Origin: Globodera rostochiensis
Lineage: Eukaryota > Nematoda > Chromadorea > Rhabditida > Heteroderidae
Direction of reading: 5' to 3'
NCBI GenBank assembly: GCA_018350325.1
Contig: JAEVLN010000001.1
Coordinates: forward strand, 1,167,501 to 1,231,500
Length of the DNA stretch: 64,000 nt
Part shown: positions 1 to 12,712 of the stretch, in pieces
Layout: each line of letters starts with the position of its first letter
How positions within the stretch are numbered: position 1 is the stretch's first letter
The notes under the pieces: generated by a model
The model's database searches: none
What the model saw: the letters and a program-made list of their open reading frames with translations, nothing else
Told to the model about the DNA's origin: nothing
Position numbers and translations under genes: made by a program

Positions 1-354
1 CAGCAAAAGTCTTTTGTTGAAGAAAACAGTACGGGGGTATGGTACAGTACAGTACAGTACGGTAAAGCTCACAGGGGAACGTATTCAGTAGCAGCCTTGG
101 GGGTACAAAAAGGAGGAAAGAAGAGGGGGGTCAACGTTAGAATATGTCTGCTCTGCATGTTAAATTTTCGGATTTCATTAAAAAAAATCATCAAAAGTCT
201 GCACAATACATACAGAAAAAAGGGAGGGTCAAATAAAACAGAACAAACACTAAAAAGCATCCGTTCTGACCATTCTGTTGTCATTTACACTTTGTTGTTG
301 GACGAAATGAATGTTTGGGTGGTGTGTGTGTGTGGTTGTGGTGTGTGCTTTTAT
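1..354. other. 3' flank of the coiled-coil gene, no gene seen
   Basis: Downstream flank of the minus-strand gene that stops at 355. It holds a short GTACA iteration near 40-60 and a TG-rich stretch near 318-348. I see no supported coding sequence. Confidence 0.5.
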
Positions 355-3300
355 CTACCTGGCCGGCTGAAACGTTGTCATCATCGATGCCGTCGTCGTC
401 GTCGCGGAGGACGGGGACGACGACGCGTGGTGTGCCGCCAATGCCACCGAGGACGTGTCGAGCTGACGGCGCATAAAGCTTCTGGCGATCTTCGACACGG
501 TGCTGCTGCTGATGCTCTTTCTACCCGCATCCTCCGATGAAACACCCGAAGAGACATAACGTTGCTGTTGCACCGGTTGGACAGCAGAGGTGATGGAGGA
601 GGAGTTGGACTGATGCTGGTGGCTGTTGTTGTCGAAAGAACTGGAAGATGCGGTCATACTGCTGCTGCCGCCGCCATTTGTGCTTCCACCCAGGCCATGG
701 GTTCGAAGCAGTTCACGCGCTTTAAGCAGTTCAATACGCTTAAGGGGAAAAGGAGGTTGTTCATTGTGTACATGGAAGAATTTATTTTCCTAAAAAATAA
801 GGGCATGTCTCCATTCCAAAACCCCTAAAATGAATCCGAATTGAACCGACCGTGCTGAACCATTGCGTGGTGATCAGCCGCTGCTCCTGCGTTGCCTCGT
901 GCTTGAACTGGTCCATTTTGTTCAGCAAATGCTGATTCTCCGTCTGCAATTTGGCAAGCTCATGCTGCGTTTGAAGCAGTTCAGCAGCTGAACAGTGTTT
1001 TTCCGACGCGGTGCTGTATTCCTCGATGACACGCGCCGCTTTGTCCAGCGACTGCTCCAAGCTGTGCACTCTGTTCACCAGCCGCTTGTTATCATCTGAA
1101 AAACGTGTATATTTTTTCCGTGGACCAATCAAAAATGCCATCCGTTGCTGCTCACCTTCCACTGCTTTATGTCTTTCCTGCGTCACAACTTCTTTTTGGC
1201 GCGTTTTTTGAAGCTCCTATAAATTTTAATTGATTCGATTAAATTTTGTTCAATTATTTATTATACGAAACAAAAGACCAATTCCAAAACAATTTATTTT
1301 GTTTTCACCTCGCGCAACCCTTCACATTCTTGTTGAAACCGTTCAACCTCCACCGCCTTCTCCATCACACTGTGAGAACAACTGCTACGAATGGATTCCA
1401 TCTCCATTTTTGCGTCCTCAATGCTATAATAAAAATATTTCCAATTCCAACGATTTTCATCACAATTTCACTTGCCTCTGCTTGAGATGCCTGTTCTGAC
1501 TTTCCAACACGTCCAACCGGGTTCTCAATTCTGCCAACTCTCCGTCAGCCGTGACATCACTCGCAAAGATGGGCATGTTGGTGTCGGCGCCGTCGTTGTC
1601 CTCCCCCAATTCGTTGTTGTGCAATGAGTCGGAACCGCTGAAAGAAATTTGTAAAAATATACATACAATACAAAAACTTATTTCTTCAACAACTCACATG
1701 TATTCCAATGAGTGGTACAGCGTGGAGTTCAGTTCGTCCTGTAATGAAACGGCACTGGACGACTGAGTCGGAGCATTGTCTGTTAAAAATGTTTTTTGAT
1801 TATTGAACAATATTTATTGTACAATCCCGCCCCCCCATCCATTGCCATGTTTGTTTCAAATGGGCGTCAATTTGATGGTATTAAATTTATTGGAATCAAA
1901 TCGCCACCGATGGACGAACAAAGAAATGCGCTGGTTTTGGATTAAAACATAATACAAAAATCGGATTATCCGGGTACACTTTTCACTTTCATTGTGACTT
2001 TTCACTTTCATTGTGATCATTTACAAGGCAATGAAAGAGTAATATAAAAAAGAGGTGCAACATTTTGCAGATTTTAAACCCTTCCCCTTACAAAGGAACG
2101 CAAAATTTTCCAAAACTCCAAATTATAGTAGAGGTCGGACTTGGGGACCGATCAAGATTTCAATCGAGAATCCAATCGATCCAATCTCTAACTCCAAATT
2201 CGGATGGTCGCATATCGATTTGAGAAAATCACGAATTTTGAATGCCAATTTGCCAGTACAGAGACCCCTACAAGTTTAGGCACACGATTAAGCCGAGTGC
2301 CAACAATAAAAATGTTCACCATTTTGAATGCCATCTTTGTTGCCTTCGTCGTCATTGGATGGCGTTGGATTGTCGGGCGGCACAACAATCGGCGTCGAGT
2401 TCTTCACCACTTTCTTCAACGAGGCTAACTCAGTTTCTGCCTAAATTGTATGTATGGCAAATTATTTTTTGGCCATCAAATTTGCCATTTTTCCTTTTAA
2501 ACCAAAACGAAAAAAATTCACTGACAATGTTCGCACGGTTCAGCGCCCGCTCCAAATCGTCGCGCAACTCGCGCTGCATGCCCTGCTGGTTGCTCATCTG
2601 CTGGTCCAAAAATTTCACCCGACTCTCCAGGGATTCCTTGGCCGCAAATTGCTTCACATAATCGTCCAACCTTTGTGCCATTTAAAATTTGATTAATTTC
2701 AATAAAATTTCAACAACAAATTGTTGTTTAAGCCATCAAATGCCCACCAACCAACGGTCAAACACACACACCTCCGATGGAGCATCTGCACTTCCTTGTC
2801 CTTGTCCTTCGTTTCTTTGGCCAATTTGTCCGCTGCCTTTGTGTGCCGTTCGTTTGTGCTCTTCAGCTCGCGCTGCAATTGTGCGTTGTCATATCGCCGC
2901 ATCTCCGACTCGTCCTGTGACTCCTTCAGCTTCGTGTTCAGGCCATGGATAGTCTCTTGCTAAAAAATGTTAAAGTAAAAATATATATTCAACCATTTTT
3001 GTGCAAAAAGTGAGCCAGTTTTGCGCTAAAGAAAGCAATGCAACCGACCAGTCTGGCCTGAGTGTTCCGCATGCTCTCGTATTTCAGCTCCAACTCGTTG
3101 TAGTCGGCCTGCACAACGTTGAGCTGTTCGTTCAGCTGCGAGTTGCTCGACTCCAGCTGCTTCAGTCGCGCCTTGAGCTCGGTGGAGCGAATTTTCTGCT
3201 TGGCCGCCTCCTCCTCGTCGGCCGACAATTTGCCCGGCGAAGCAGACGGACTGCTGTTGATGCCGCCGTCTTTGGTGGGTGTGGAGAAAATTTGCAAATT

Positions 3301-4055
3301 GCTGCTGTTCAGAGGGTACGCGTTGACACTCAGCTTCTTCCTTGGCATGCCAATGCCACCGTTCTCCGCCGATTGGGTAGCCAAAATTTGCGCAAATGGA
3401 AACACTGCTGACCGACGATGAGCGTACAGAGAGTTCACCTTGAAGATGGTGAACAGAATTGCAAAAAATTGTTTAAATTTTTTTTGAAATTTAATAGAAT
3501 TTGTTGAAATTTTTTTGTTGTTGAAAATCTGAGCTAAACCCTAAACCGACCATTTCCGAGAGTGTGCGCGCCTGGGCCCTGTCGAGTCTTTGCATGAACG
3601 CGTTGAACTGGTCGGTATGCAAAACTCGAAGAGAAAAGGCAAGTGCCAAAAATATTTTAGCCACTTCAACGCCGGTTTCGTCCTCGACCGGGTCCAAAGT
3701 GAGCGATGCGACCAGTTGCTCGCCCGTCGCCGCCTCAATGTCGGCAAATGCCGAGCAAATGCTGAAGGTGCGCGAGTCCATGAAGCGAAGCTGTCCTGTT
3801 TTCCTGAAAAAACGATCTTTGTTAACGAATTAGAACACCCAAACGATTCAACCCCCTTAACTCACACAAAATCGGAAAAAATTGGCAAAAACTGCCGCGC
3901 TTCCTTCAAGTCCGGGCAGTCCTCCAGGCCCAAGTCGGACAACAGCAAATTCAACTGTTAACAAAACAGAGACCGATTAAAATCGTTACTTTGTTAACAA
4001 AATAATAAAGAAAACTCACAAATGAAAGCAATGAGGCCCGCTTCTTATCATCCAT
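355..4055 (-). CDS. Hook/NuMA(LIN-5)-like N-terminal domain plus long coiled coil
   Basis: Multi-exon gene. The chosen ATG (4053-4055) follows a TTTTCAG acceptor by 16 bases. Early exons (4055-4020, about 3966-3873, 3805-3551) encode a compact helical domain of about 120 residues, starting MDDKKRASLLSF and containing GVEVAKIFLALAFSLRVL. It resembles the N-terminal Hook-like domain of Hook, NuMA and LIN-5 proteins. Exons from about 3429 down to about 800 encode heptad-rich coiled coil (for example 3240-3050, 2958-2770, 2681-2535, 1185-880). An acidic, Ser-rich segment interrupts it near 1780-1500. The last exon (about 740-355) is a Ser/Gln/Ala-rich tail ending FQPAR. The architecture suits a spindle or dynein adaptor, but LIN-5 versus Hook identity is an inference. 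Some internal exon borders are approximate. It lies about 240 bp downstream of the PCGF gene on the same strand. Confidence 0.7.
2123..2190. mobile_element. Short MITE-like insertion in an intron of the coiled-coil gene
   Basis: A 62-bp core starting TAGAGGTCGGAC and ending GATCCAATCTCTA has imperfect inverted ends. The ten bases ACTCCAAATT occur just before it (2115-2124) and just after it (2191-2200), suggesting a target duplication. The exact left border is uncertain by a few bases. It is related to the element at 37419-37538. Confidence 0.45.
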
Positions 4056-4080
4056 TTGAATCAAAATTCTCCTGAAAAGA
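4056..4080 (-). promoter_or_regulatory. Probable trans-splice acceptor for the coiled-coil gene
   Basis: On the minus strand a CTTTTCAG acceptor is followed after 16 bases by the start codon. No in-frame upstream exon is visible and the previous gene stops at 4298. That pattern is expected for SL addition to a downstream operon gene. Confidence 0.4.
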
Positions 4081-4297
4081 GCAAAAAATAAATAAAACTA
4101 CATAAAAACCAACGATATTATAGTATCTGTGTATTGTACGATTATAAAAGGACAAAAATATATATGAAAACAAATTTATAAAAAAAAAATGGGAAACAAT
4201 GCTTTCATAAAAAGGCCTCAGATTCGTTAGGAAAATTAATTAATTAATCTTTCCAGTTACAATTGCATTAAGAAAATAAAATAAAAAAACAGCGTGA

Positions 4298-6158
4298 TCA
4301 AAATTCAAGGTGCTCATTGTACGTCAGCTCCAGTGGCTCTTGTCTGTTGCGCCAACGCGTTTTACGGATGAAAGCCTTGTGAAAATATTATAAAAATAAG
4401 AGGGGGGATATGTCAGCCAAAGAGGAGGGGGAGGGGGTGACATTTTGAGTTTAAAAAATTGCTCTAAAAATTCTAAAAAAATTTTTTTTGTTTTTTCGGG
4501 TTTCAAGTGAAGGGGCAAGAGTGGAGGAAGGACCGACCATTGAGAAGTCGCGTCCCATCAGTTCGCGATTGCAAAAGATGTCAAAGTCGCTGTATCTGGT
4601 GATGTCGTTAAGCAACAAAAAAGCGAGAAAGCGTTTAACAGTGTTGACGGTTGCAAATGCTTAAGGAACAGTTTTTTTGTTGTTGTTTTCTTTGTGCAAT
4701 ATTTTATTTATTTCAATATAATACCAATTTTTGAACGGTTAAAAATTTCCCAAAAATTTCAGATTTTTCTTTTTTCATAAACGAAACAAACCGGAGAGTC
4801 GAACAAAAGATCGATCAATGGGGCCAAAGTTTTTGCCCGGTATCAGTCGGATGAGCACCGGTTCGTCCCTCTAAATTCAGTCATTTTAAACAAACAAACA
4901 ATTACAGTTTTTTTCAAACAACAACTCCAAATTCAAAAAATGATCTAAAAATTCCCGATTTGGTTATTATTTTTCAGAAAAAGGAAATAACTCATTCTCA
5001 GGAGAACACATTTAGGCTTAAACGCACCCGCCGATGTGCCGTCGTTGGATCCTGATCAGCACAACAACAGCATCCCTCCTGCGGTGAACAGCTCGCCCCT
5101 TCTTAAAATGACAAAGTGGAAATGTTCAAGCAAAGACAAGCCCCTAACAAACCATCGACGGCATTTTCCTCGGCAGCAGAGGTGCCATGTGAATTGACTG
5201 TCGGAGATGGCGTCACATTTGGACACACTTCCGCCACTGTTATCGCATTTGGATTTGGCACAACCGTCACGGTGTGCGGCGAGGGTTGTGGCGCCGCCCG
5301 TCCATTCAACTCTCGCCCATCCTTCAATTGATGCCGTTTTTTGAACTAAATTAATTGTATTTATTGTGTACTCACATAAGAGCAACAAACTGGCCAACTT
5401 CTTCAAAATTTGAACAACTCCAATTTTTGACAAAAAAAAGTTCCGAGTTCCAATTTTTTGGAATCAAAAAAATATTTCGTAGTTCTGCTGGACTGGTCAC
5501 TACTAGTACATCCAAAAGCTAAGCTGTCCAACACCAAGAGACCGAGCAGGGCGGACGACGAACCTGCTCTCTACGCCGTTGCTCCTCTGCCTGCATACCG
5601 GGCACCAATTTGTACACAATGTCCTGCATTGTGCGGTCAAATGCCACATAATGTGACGGATGGGATTGGTGAATTTGATTATGGCATTTTGGACAATCGC
5701 TGTTCTCTGAAATGCAAATGAAAGAACATTTTGAGAAAGGTCCAACGATTTGGCCAAATTACATAAATACTGTGAATTTTTTTTTTGAAAGATCTGGAAA
5801 GCGGCAATTTTGGGTACCTTCAAAATATTTGAGCAGACACGACTTGCAGAAGGTGTGCAAGCAGTCTATGACTGTTGTCGCTTCGACCAAATAACCGTTG
5901 CAGAGGGGGCACATTCTGAAGAGAATAATAGCACAATTAAAAACGCATTAATCTCCGCCGTCATCAAATTGGAAAATTAAAAAATTGCAATTATATGCCG
6001 TAATAAAAACATTAAGCTACATACATGTAGGGATTGAGAGAACTTAGTTTAATCACATTCTCTCGAGCGCAACTGCCGCTTGATCCTGCCTCAATTTCTT
6101 TAGTGTGGCCATTGTCAACAACACACTTATTTCGTCCATGCTTTTTTGATGAAGACAT
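4298..6158 (-). CDS. PCGF: Polycomb group RING finger protein (PCGF family)
   Basis: PCGF proteins pair with RING1 in PRC1 complexes that ubiquitinate histone H2A. Exon 1 (6158-about 6047) begins MSSSKKHGRNKC and runs to SLNPY. Exon 2 (about 5915-5822) supplies the first half of a C3HC4 RING: CPLCNGYLVEATTVIDCLHTF, with CKSCLLKYFE completing it. Exon 3 (about 5706-5565) holds NSDCPKCHNQIHQSHP, then TMQDIVYKLVPGM, the RING-to-hinge signature closest to PCGF3/5. A low-complexity linker follows (about 5330-5110). The C-terminal RAWUL/ubiquitin-like domain is in exons about 4850-4799, 4610-4541 and 4382-4298, with DIFCNRELMGRDFSM, FIRKTRWRN and the end LELTYNEHLEF. Start and stop are clear. Borders of the linker exons are less certain. 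PCGF3/5 subclass is inferred from motif resemblance. C. elegans MIG-32 is a PCGF relative, but orthology was not tested. Confidence 0.88.
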
Positions 6159-6632
6159 TATTATTATTTATACATGAAAAATCAAAAAAGAACCTAAACA
6201 GATTGAAATTGAATTAAGCGTTTCGATCATTTTTACGAGTTGTACTTTAGCGATTTGGTACTGCTAAAACTTGCAAATAAGTCTTGCAAGCAGGGTCCTG
6301 CAAATTCGACTTTTCCGCACACGCACTCGCGTTGTACTGCTTGAACTTACAAACCATCAGCAGGCCGCAGAATTGAATCGAACTCCGACATTTTTTTGTC
6401 GTTTTGTTTACAAAAATTTGAATTTAGCGCTAAAAAATTCTCTGGCCTAATATTTTTAAATTCAAAAGTTTCTTGTTGATTTTGGCAACAAAGTTGCTTG
6501 GTTCTTGTGTACTTTTTTGCTAACAAACCTCCCCTCCCCCCCCTCCGTTTCAAAGAATTTTTTCTTGTTACCTCACTAATGTTCAGAAAATTTTTGTAAT
6601 GTTAATTAAGCAAAAGTTACACTTACTTAATT
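6159..6632. promoter_or_regulatory. Divergent intergenic region between PCGF and CHMP7
   Basis: 474 bp separate the two divergent start codons, so both promoters must lie here or in the first exons. No gene is seen. It contains short C-rich (6531-6545) and T-rich tracts. Confidence 0.4.
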
Positions 6633-9269
6633 ATGGCATCATCAAACAAACCACCTTATCTTCCGGATAATTGGGATAATGATGTCGAAATGAGCGGCCT
6701 GATGTCTTTTTTAAAAGTATCTGTTGTTCATTCCTTGGAAATATGAAATATTTAATTTTGAACTTCAGGCTCGGCATGTCAACCCAACAAATTATGGTAG
6801 GAAAATGCGAAAAATTTCAGTTTTTTAATTGAAATTTTAAGATCGAGTAATTGAATACTGGAAGAAAGTGATTTCTGGTGAGTTTGGTGTATGGGTAAAT
6901 GAAGCGGAACTTTGTTTTGCGCCCCGTTCAGATTATTGTCGGAATCAAAATAAATGCATTTTTTCGTTGGATGAGCTGAAGCTGAAGTTCAAGCGAGGAT
7001 CGCAGCTTCCGAGCCCCCTGTCCACGGTCGTTGCGGAAATGCAAAGGTGGCCGAGACCAATCGGCATAATTTTTCGAAAAACGGAAAAAATATTTGTCTT
7101 TTTGGCATCCGGGAGGAATTCCCGTCACACTCCCGGACCCCTACCTTTAAAATGGTCACTGATTTTTAACAAAATTTTTGTTGTTGTAATTTTAAAAAAT
7201 ATTGTATTTAGCTCCGGCCTTGTGCAGTCTAAAGAGGAAGTTGAAAAGCAAAGCCAGGGCTGGTTGAAATGGAGTTTCTCTTTACTGAAGCCGAATTGGC
7301 TGCAGGGCTTGTCCAGTCCTTTGGATGCGAGCAGTAATCATCGCTTCGAGCTGGTCCACATTCCGACGCTCAAAGTGCTGTGTCCCCACCTTTCATAATT
7401 CGTAATTTTGAAAAATATTATCAAAAGAAGCCTTTTTTAGCGCATTAAAAGTTTCAATTCCTTTTGCATTAACGAATTAGAATTTTTTGAATTTAAGAAT
7501 AATTCTCGTCAAGTTCATCACGTTCAGAACCAAGCAACAGATTTGCTGCGATTCTATCGGAACCATTATGAACTGTTCTCTGACTGTTCAGACGTGGTGG
7601 ATTACAACGAATTGCGTGAGCAAACCATGCACCTCATTGACCAGCAGTGTTTTGACCTGGTCATCAACGAACTCGCCAGAATGGGCGAAGTGAGTGTGGG
7701 CAGCAGTAAAAGTGGCGACAGAGTGCTCAAATTCAAGGTCAGCAGCATTAATCACGTTAACGCGCCAGTTTTGGGGAGATGGACTGGCCATAACCGGTGC
7801 TTTAGTCGGCGTGGCAAGGGCGCCCCGAGGCCACCATAACCCCCAAAAAAAATTTAAGTAAAATCGGTACTATTAGTGAGCTTTTTTGGGCAACTCTTTT
7901 CTGAAATACCAGTTTGGCAATCACTTTGTTTGATATGTACTGAAAAAGGCGTTGCTTTAGGATTTGAATTGGTGGAATGTTGCAAAATCCGATTTTCCAG
8001 GACCAAACGTCGAAGGGGCCGGCCCGCTTCACGGAAACAGACGCAAATGTGCACAACCTTAACCAAACAATGCGACGCTTGGACACTGAGATCAAAAAGG
8101 CTGAGCAGAAAGAGCAATTGTATGTGTGGGACAAATTTTTTTTTCTTGAGACATTCCAAAAAAAATTTATTTTTGATTGAAATTTGGACTCATGAACAGT
8201 AAAGTGAGCTGGGCATACGTTCCAATTTGTATTATGTTTTTGAACTCTTTAGGCTGAAAGAGGAGGCGCGCGCGGCGCTCGGACGGAAGGACAAAAAAGG
8301 GGCTTTGAACACAATGCGGAAGGTGGCCCGGGTGCGCAAGGACATCCAGGACAAGGATGTGCAGTACCAACGACTGTTGGCCATGCTGGAGCAGTTGGCG
8401 TCGTCTAAACAGACGAAGGAGATCATTGACGTGTATCGGCAGGGCTCTAACGCGTTCCGAGAGACAATGGCCAGGCAGGGACTGACGTCGGACAAGGTTG
8501 TTCTTCACATACTGCTTGAGGATGGGGGTGGTCGAAACTCTATCAAAAAATTCCCTTTCTTATGCTTTTTTTTAATAAGGTGGACATCACAATGGACAGT
8601 GTGATGGAGACAATGCAGGACTACCAGGACGTGGAGGAGGCACTGCGCGAGGGTTTCAAGCATTTGCCGTCAGCAGCCTCCGAATCGTTGGACGATGCGG
8701 AGTTGGAGAGTGAGCTGAACGCGCTCATCCGGGAGGGTGAGGAGGAGGAACAAAGGGTGGCGGAAAGGGCATGGCCCAAAGTTCCCGTGCCCGGTGTGGT
8801 GGAGGACAACAACCGGATCCGTGTTGGCAAACGCGTGCTGGACCTGGGCGATTTGCCCGAGGTGCCAAAGGTAATCGGAGAAACATTGAGTTGGGGCAAC
8901 AACCAAAAAAAATCCACTCGCTTGACGATTTACCTATAAGTTTTGAACTTTTTGAAGAATTTTTTGTTTGGTTTATTTGTTTTAAAAAAAATAAGAAAAT
9001 TTTGGTAATCGTATGTCAAAATGATTAGGGGGGTAATGATTAATTAATAACACCCAACAACATTTTGGAAAATTGGATTGAACGATTGATAATTAAAATT
9101 ATCTCAAATTTTCTTATCAATGTTTTTCCCTCTTCCCAAGGGCGGACCGGCGCAAATTGTTGCTGCTTCGTCGTCGTCGTCGTCGTCCACCCCAGTTTTG
9201 GCCGAGAATGGCGGCACTTCGTCGTTGGAGGAGCGATGGAAGCGCCTTCGAATGCACGCGGCGTCTTGA
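6633..9269 (+). CDS. CHMP7: CHMP7, ESCRT-III/ESCRT-II hybrid subunit
   Basis: CHMP7 recruits ESCRT-III at the nuclear envelope and ER. The first exon begins MASSNKPPYLPDNWDNDV, matching the CHMP7 N-terminus (PPEWEED-type), followed by MSFLK and ARHVNPTNYDRVIEYWKKV. Exons to about 7770 encode the winged-helix N-half (SGEFGVWVNEAELCF, SLDELKLKFKRG, KPNWLQGLSS, YNELREQTMHLIDQQCFDL). From about 7998 the Snf7-like helical half begins (TEIKKAEQKEQ). It continues with KEEARAALGRKDKKGALNTM, then VDITMDSVMETMQDYQDVEE. The acidic SLDDAELESELNALI is the expected C-terminal helix. The last exon (about 9142-9269) has a Ser run and ends KRLRMHAAS. It is the first of three same-strand genes, with the syntaxin start 233 bp after its stop. 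Confidence 0.9.
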
Positions 9270-9485
9270 GATTGTGCCTATTAAAAAAGCGGATTTTTTT
9301 TTGTTTGGGTTTCGTTGAGAAGCAATGCTACAATTCAATTTTGTGTTTTATCTTCACTTTTATTTTGTGCTTTGCTGAACATTTAATTTTAATTATTTTT
9401 TTACAATCGGAACAATGTCGATGTTTTTGACATTTCATCTTAAACTGCTTAAATTGTGTCGTTTTTTTTGTTGTTGTAAATTACT

Positions 9486-9501
9486 GATTTAGTGCAGCAA
9501 T
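9486..9501 (+). promoter_or_regulatory. Candidate trans-splice acceptor for the syntaxin gene
   Basis: GATTTAG and GTGCAG lie 5-10 bases before the syntaxin ATG at 9502. There is no recognisable upstream exon after the CHMP7 stop at 9267-9269. The arrangement is compatible with SL trans-splicing of a downstream operon gene. Confidence 0.35.
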
Positions 9502-12181
9502 ATGGTCAAGGATCGCCTGATTGAGTTTCAGGTAAATGTTCTGACCGGTTGATTATGAAAGCTGATCGTTTGTATCTCTCTAATCGGTTGGGATGGTTTT
9601 GTTAGAAAATTTTCATAGATTTAAATGGTAGAAATTTATGGTTCTGTTCACTTTCAGCGGTTGTCCGGCATGAACAGAAACATTGCGAACAAGTTCAGCT
9701 CGTCGTTGGTCGGTAATCGCCGTTCAGCGGAGAGCAGCGAACGCTTTGGCAACGAATCGACCGCATTTCTTCCACTCAAAACGTGTGACGAGATGGAGGG
9801 TGTAATGCTTTTTGTTAATTTGATCAATCTTGGACTGATCCGGGCAATTTATGTTTTGGCCAAGCCCCTGCATCCGATTTGACTTTTTAATGCATTTATT
9901 TGACATATATTTTTTTAGTTTTTGTCAGAGGTTGAACAAATTCGGCGGAATTTGGATGAGTTGGGCGGCTGTCTTCGTAAAATGGACGAAATGCACAGCA
10001 AAATTTTGACATCGCCAGGCGTTCATCCGAGTAATTTTTGTTGCATTTGTTTGGTTTCCGCTTCCCGGAACCGGTGGTCGAAAACCTGATGAAACCGTTA
10101 ATCACCGGAGGGGGGGGGGGGTTAACCAGTACTGAACAAAAACCCGTTGACCAGTTTCCCTGTTCAGAAATCACGGAAGAACTGAACGCAAATGTGCAGC
10201 GTTTTCTTTGTTTGTCGCGCAGCATTTCCGACACATTGAAAAGTTTAAAAAATTCGCATACAAATCGGACTTTGCCATCCCCCCATATTTTAGGGATGAA
10301 AGGAACCAACGCAAAAACGAAGATTTCCGGCGCCAGTTTTCGTATTCGAAACAATCATGTAATTATTTACAATGGAATAACTTTTGTTATTAAAGAGAAT
10401 TGAAAGATTTGAATGCTTTTTTTTATTGGGTATTTTTTTGACAAATTTTTAATAATCTTCAGGAAATGACACTGCGGCGAGCATTGCAAAATTTGGTTGG
10501 CCAATTCCACGCGGAACAAACGCAGTACAAGGAACGGTGCCGAGCCAAAATCAATTCCTACTTGAAAATCTGTGAGTTTTTGCTGTTTTTGTGTTGTGTT
10601 CTGTTTGCTTAGGCACGAAGGCTGAAAATTTCAAAATCCTCATTTTTTGGAAATTTCCGTTTTTGTGGAAAATCCGTTCCCCACCATTTTCCTCTCTCAA
10701 AACGTGATTTCCCCCCCCCCCCCCCTCTTCAGCTGGTCTCCAGATGCCGGAAGATGAGGTTGACCAAGCCATTGAGAATGGGAAACTGTTCAACACCGTC
10801 GGGGTTGGTCCGAAAATGTTTTTATAATTAATGGTTTAATGATCAGATCCTCTTTCCCATATCTGTCACAGATTATGATGGCGGAACGGGACAAAAAGTT
10901 GCTGTTCGAGGATGTCAAGTCCCGCCATGATGACATTGTGCAGTTGGAGAAAACGATTGGGGAATTGCACGAAATGTTCCAGGATTTGGCCATGATTGTG
11001 GAAAGTCAGGTATGAGAAATGGTGGAGTCGAATTTTGGGGAATCATCGTGCCGAACCGGCAGGGTCTGGACCATTTGAGCGTTCTGAAACTTTGACCGAC
11101 ACTGCACTATTAAAAAAGTGCTTATTTGTTAGACTTACAAATTAGTGACCGGTCCAGATTTCGAAAAAAAAATCTTGGCGAGATCTCTTCTCGGCTTAAT
11201 TACTACTAGGTCAATGCATAAAGGGTCGATTTTTTTGAAATAATTTTTTTTTTAAATAAAAATTCAACTATTTCTTAATGTATTTTGTTTGTTCTTAACA
11301 TTTTGATACCAAATTTGTCATGTTCACTCATTGTTAACAAAAGTTTTTAACCAAAAAAAGCGATCTTTTTATGCATTGACCTAATATTAAAAAAAAAATC
11401 CATATTGTGGTCATCAATGAGTTAAAAAGTGATATTCAATGTGCGTTACACGGTTTTTCTTAAAAATCCCTGACTCAATTAGGTTTCGCGATCGTGCTGA
11501 TCAGAGTTTTTGCTTATTCATTAGGGCGAAATGGTCGATCACATCGAAAGGAATGTGGAGACGGCGCATGAACACGCGGACTGTGCACTGAAAACGGTGA
11601 AAGCGGCCGAAGTGGCGAAGAAGCGGAACATGAAGGTGCCGTTCCCAATCGTTAAACACTTTTTTGGTGGTTGTACGGCGCATAGGTGAAATTCGGGGGG
11701 TACGCCATGCGATTCATTATTTAAATGGGAATAAAATTTGAATGCTTTTCAAAGATCGCGCGGGTTGAATAGCCCCCGATCGGAATGGGAAGTCTCCCTA
11801 AATGGAATTTCGCGTGTTTTTGAGTTTCCGAATGAACGCGATCCCGATCGGGTTTTTTCTGATCATAAATTCCAGGTCCTTGTTTTGTCTGGCATTCCGT
11901 AGAAATTTCATTTACAAGAAAGCTTTTTTGGGATTGGAACAATAAAGAATTTTTTTCAAACTTCCAATATTTTATTTTTAAAAAATGACCCCCCCCCCCC
12001 CCAATTTTCACCTAAGGCGCGGCTCACTTTTTCCTATAGTTTAAAATCAAAGCATATAATACAATAGTAATTGTTGCAGTTGAAAATTATGTTGGCCATC
12101 TGCATTGTGATCGGCATCATCATTCTCTTTTTCATGGGTACCACCGTTTTCTGTGTGTATTTTCCGTTCATTTGCCACTGA
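9502..12181 (+). CDS. Syntaxin, plasma-membrane Qa-SNARE (syntaxin 1-4 class)
   Basis: The protein drives vesicle fusion at the plasma membrane. It starts MVKDRLIEFQ. A Habc domain is spread over exons to about 10570 (FLSEVEQIRRNLDELGGCL, KITEELNANVQRFL, EMTLRRALQNLVGQFH), then DEVDQAIENGKLF. The SNARE motif (about 10870-11635) reads RHDDIVQLEKTIGELHEMF followed by QDLAMIVESQGEMVDHIE, so the ionic-layer Gln is present. Basic residues AKKRNMK precede one C-terminal membrane helix (12080-12178, IMLAICIVIGIIILFFMG) and the protein ends FPFICH. Length and order match syntaxin 1A. Whether it corresponds to UNC-64 or a paralogue cannot be decided by eye. A TA-flanked MITE lies in the intron inside the SNARE-coding region. 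Confidence 0.92.
11209..11381. mobile_element. Tc1/mariner-like MITE in a syntaxin intron
   Basis: A 173-bp AT-rich element begins GGTCAATGCATAAA and ends with its inverted complement TTTATGCATTGACC. A TA dinucleotide lies directly outside each end (11207-11208 and 11382-11383). There is no coding capacity. The TA duplication and terminal repeats suggest a Tc1/mariner-type non-autonomous element. Confidence 0.75.
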
Positions 12182-12712
12182 CTGAGCACTGACACTGACT
12201 GTGACACATTGTTCGAGACGGACGGAGAGTTAACCTCCTTTTGTTTTTCACACATTTCTGATTGGTTTTGATTGATTGATTGATCATCATCATCTCGTTA
12301 ATTTGTTTGCAAATTGCCTTAAATATTTTTTGTTGTTCGTTTGTCCTCTGTGTTTTATACTTATTTATTCATTTTTTGTTTTGTTTTTGATTCAATGCAA
12401 CTTTCACTGTGACCATATTCTTTATGCCCAAGTGCCTCGTAAAAATGCTTTTTTCTCTGTTTGTTGTCTGAATAGTCACACAATTTTGCCAGTTTCATAT
12501 TTTTGTGCAGTGTTCCGCCGATGGATGGTGTAAAGATAGCCAAACAAATTTGTTTTTTTTTCTATTCGATTGCGCCAGTTTTGCTCATCATCTTTTTGAT
12601 GCATTTTGATCGGAAAGTTTCAATTACTGCAAAACAGAGATTGATTTTTGTTCGGATTACACTCCACTTAACAACATTTTGGTTTTTTTTGCGAATCCAT
12701 TGATCAGATAGA
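12182..12712. other. Intergenic spacer, syntaxin to SDHAF2
   Basis: 531 bp, T-rich, including syntaxin 3' UTR. A GATCAG acceptor lies five bases before the SDHAF2 start (12713), with no upstream exon seen, so SL trans-splicing is possible. No gene was found inside. Confidence 0.45.
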
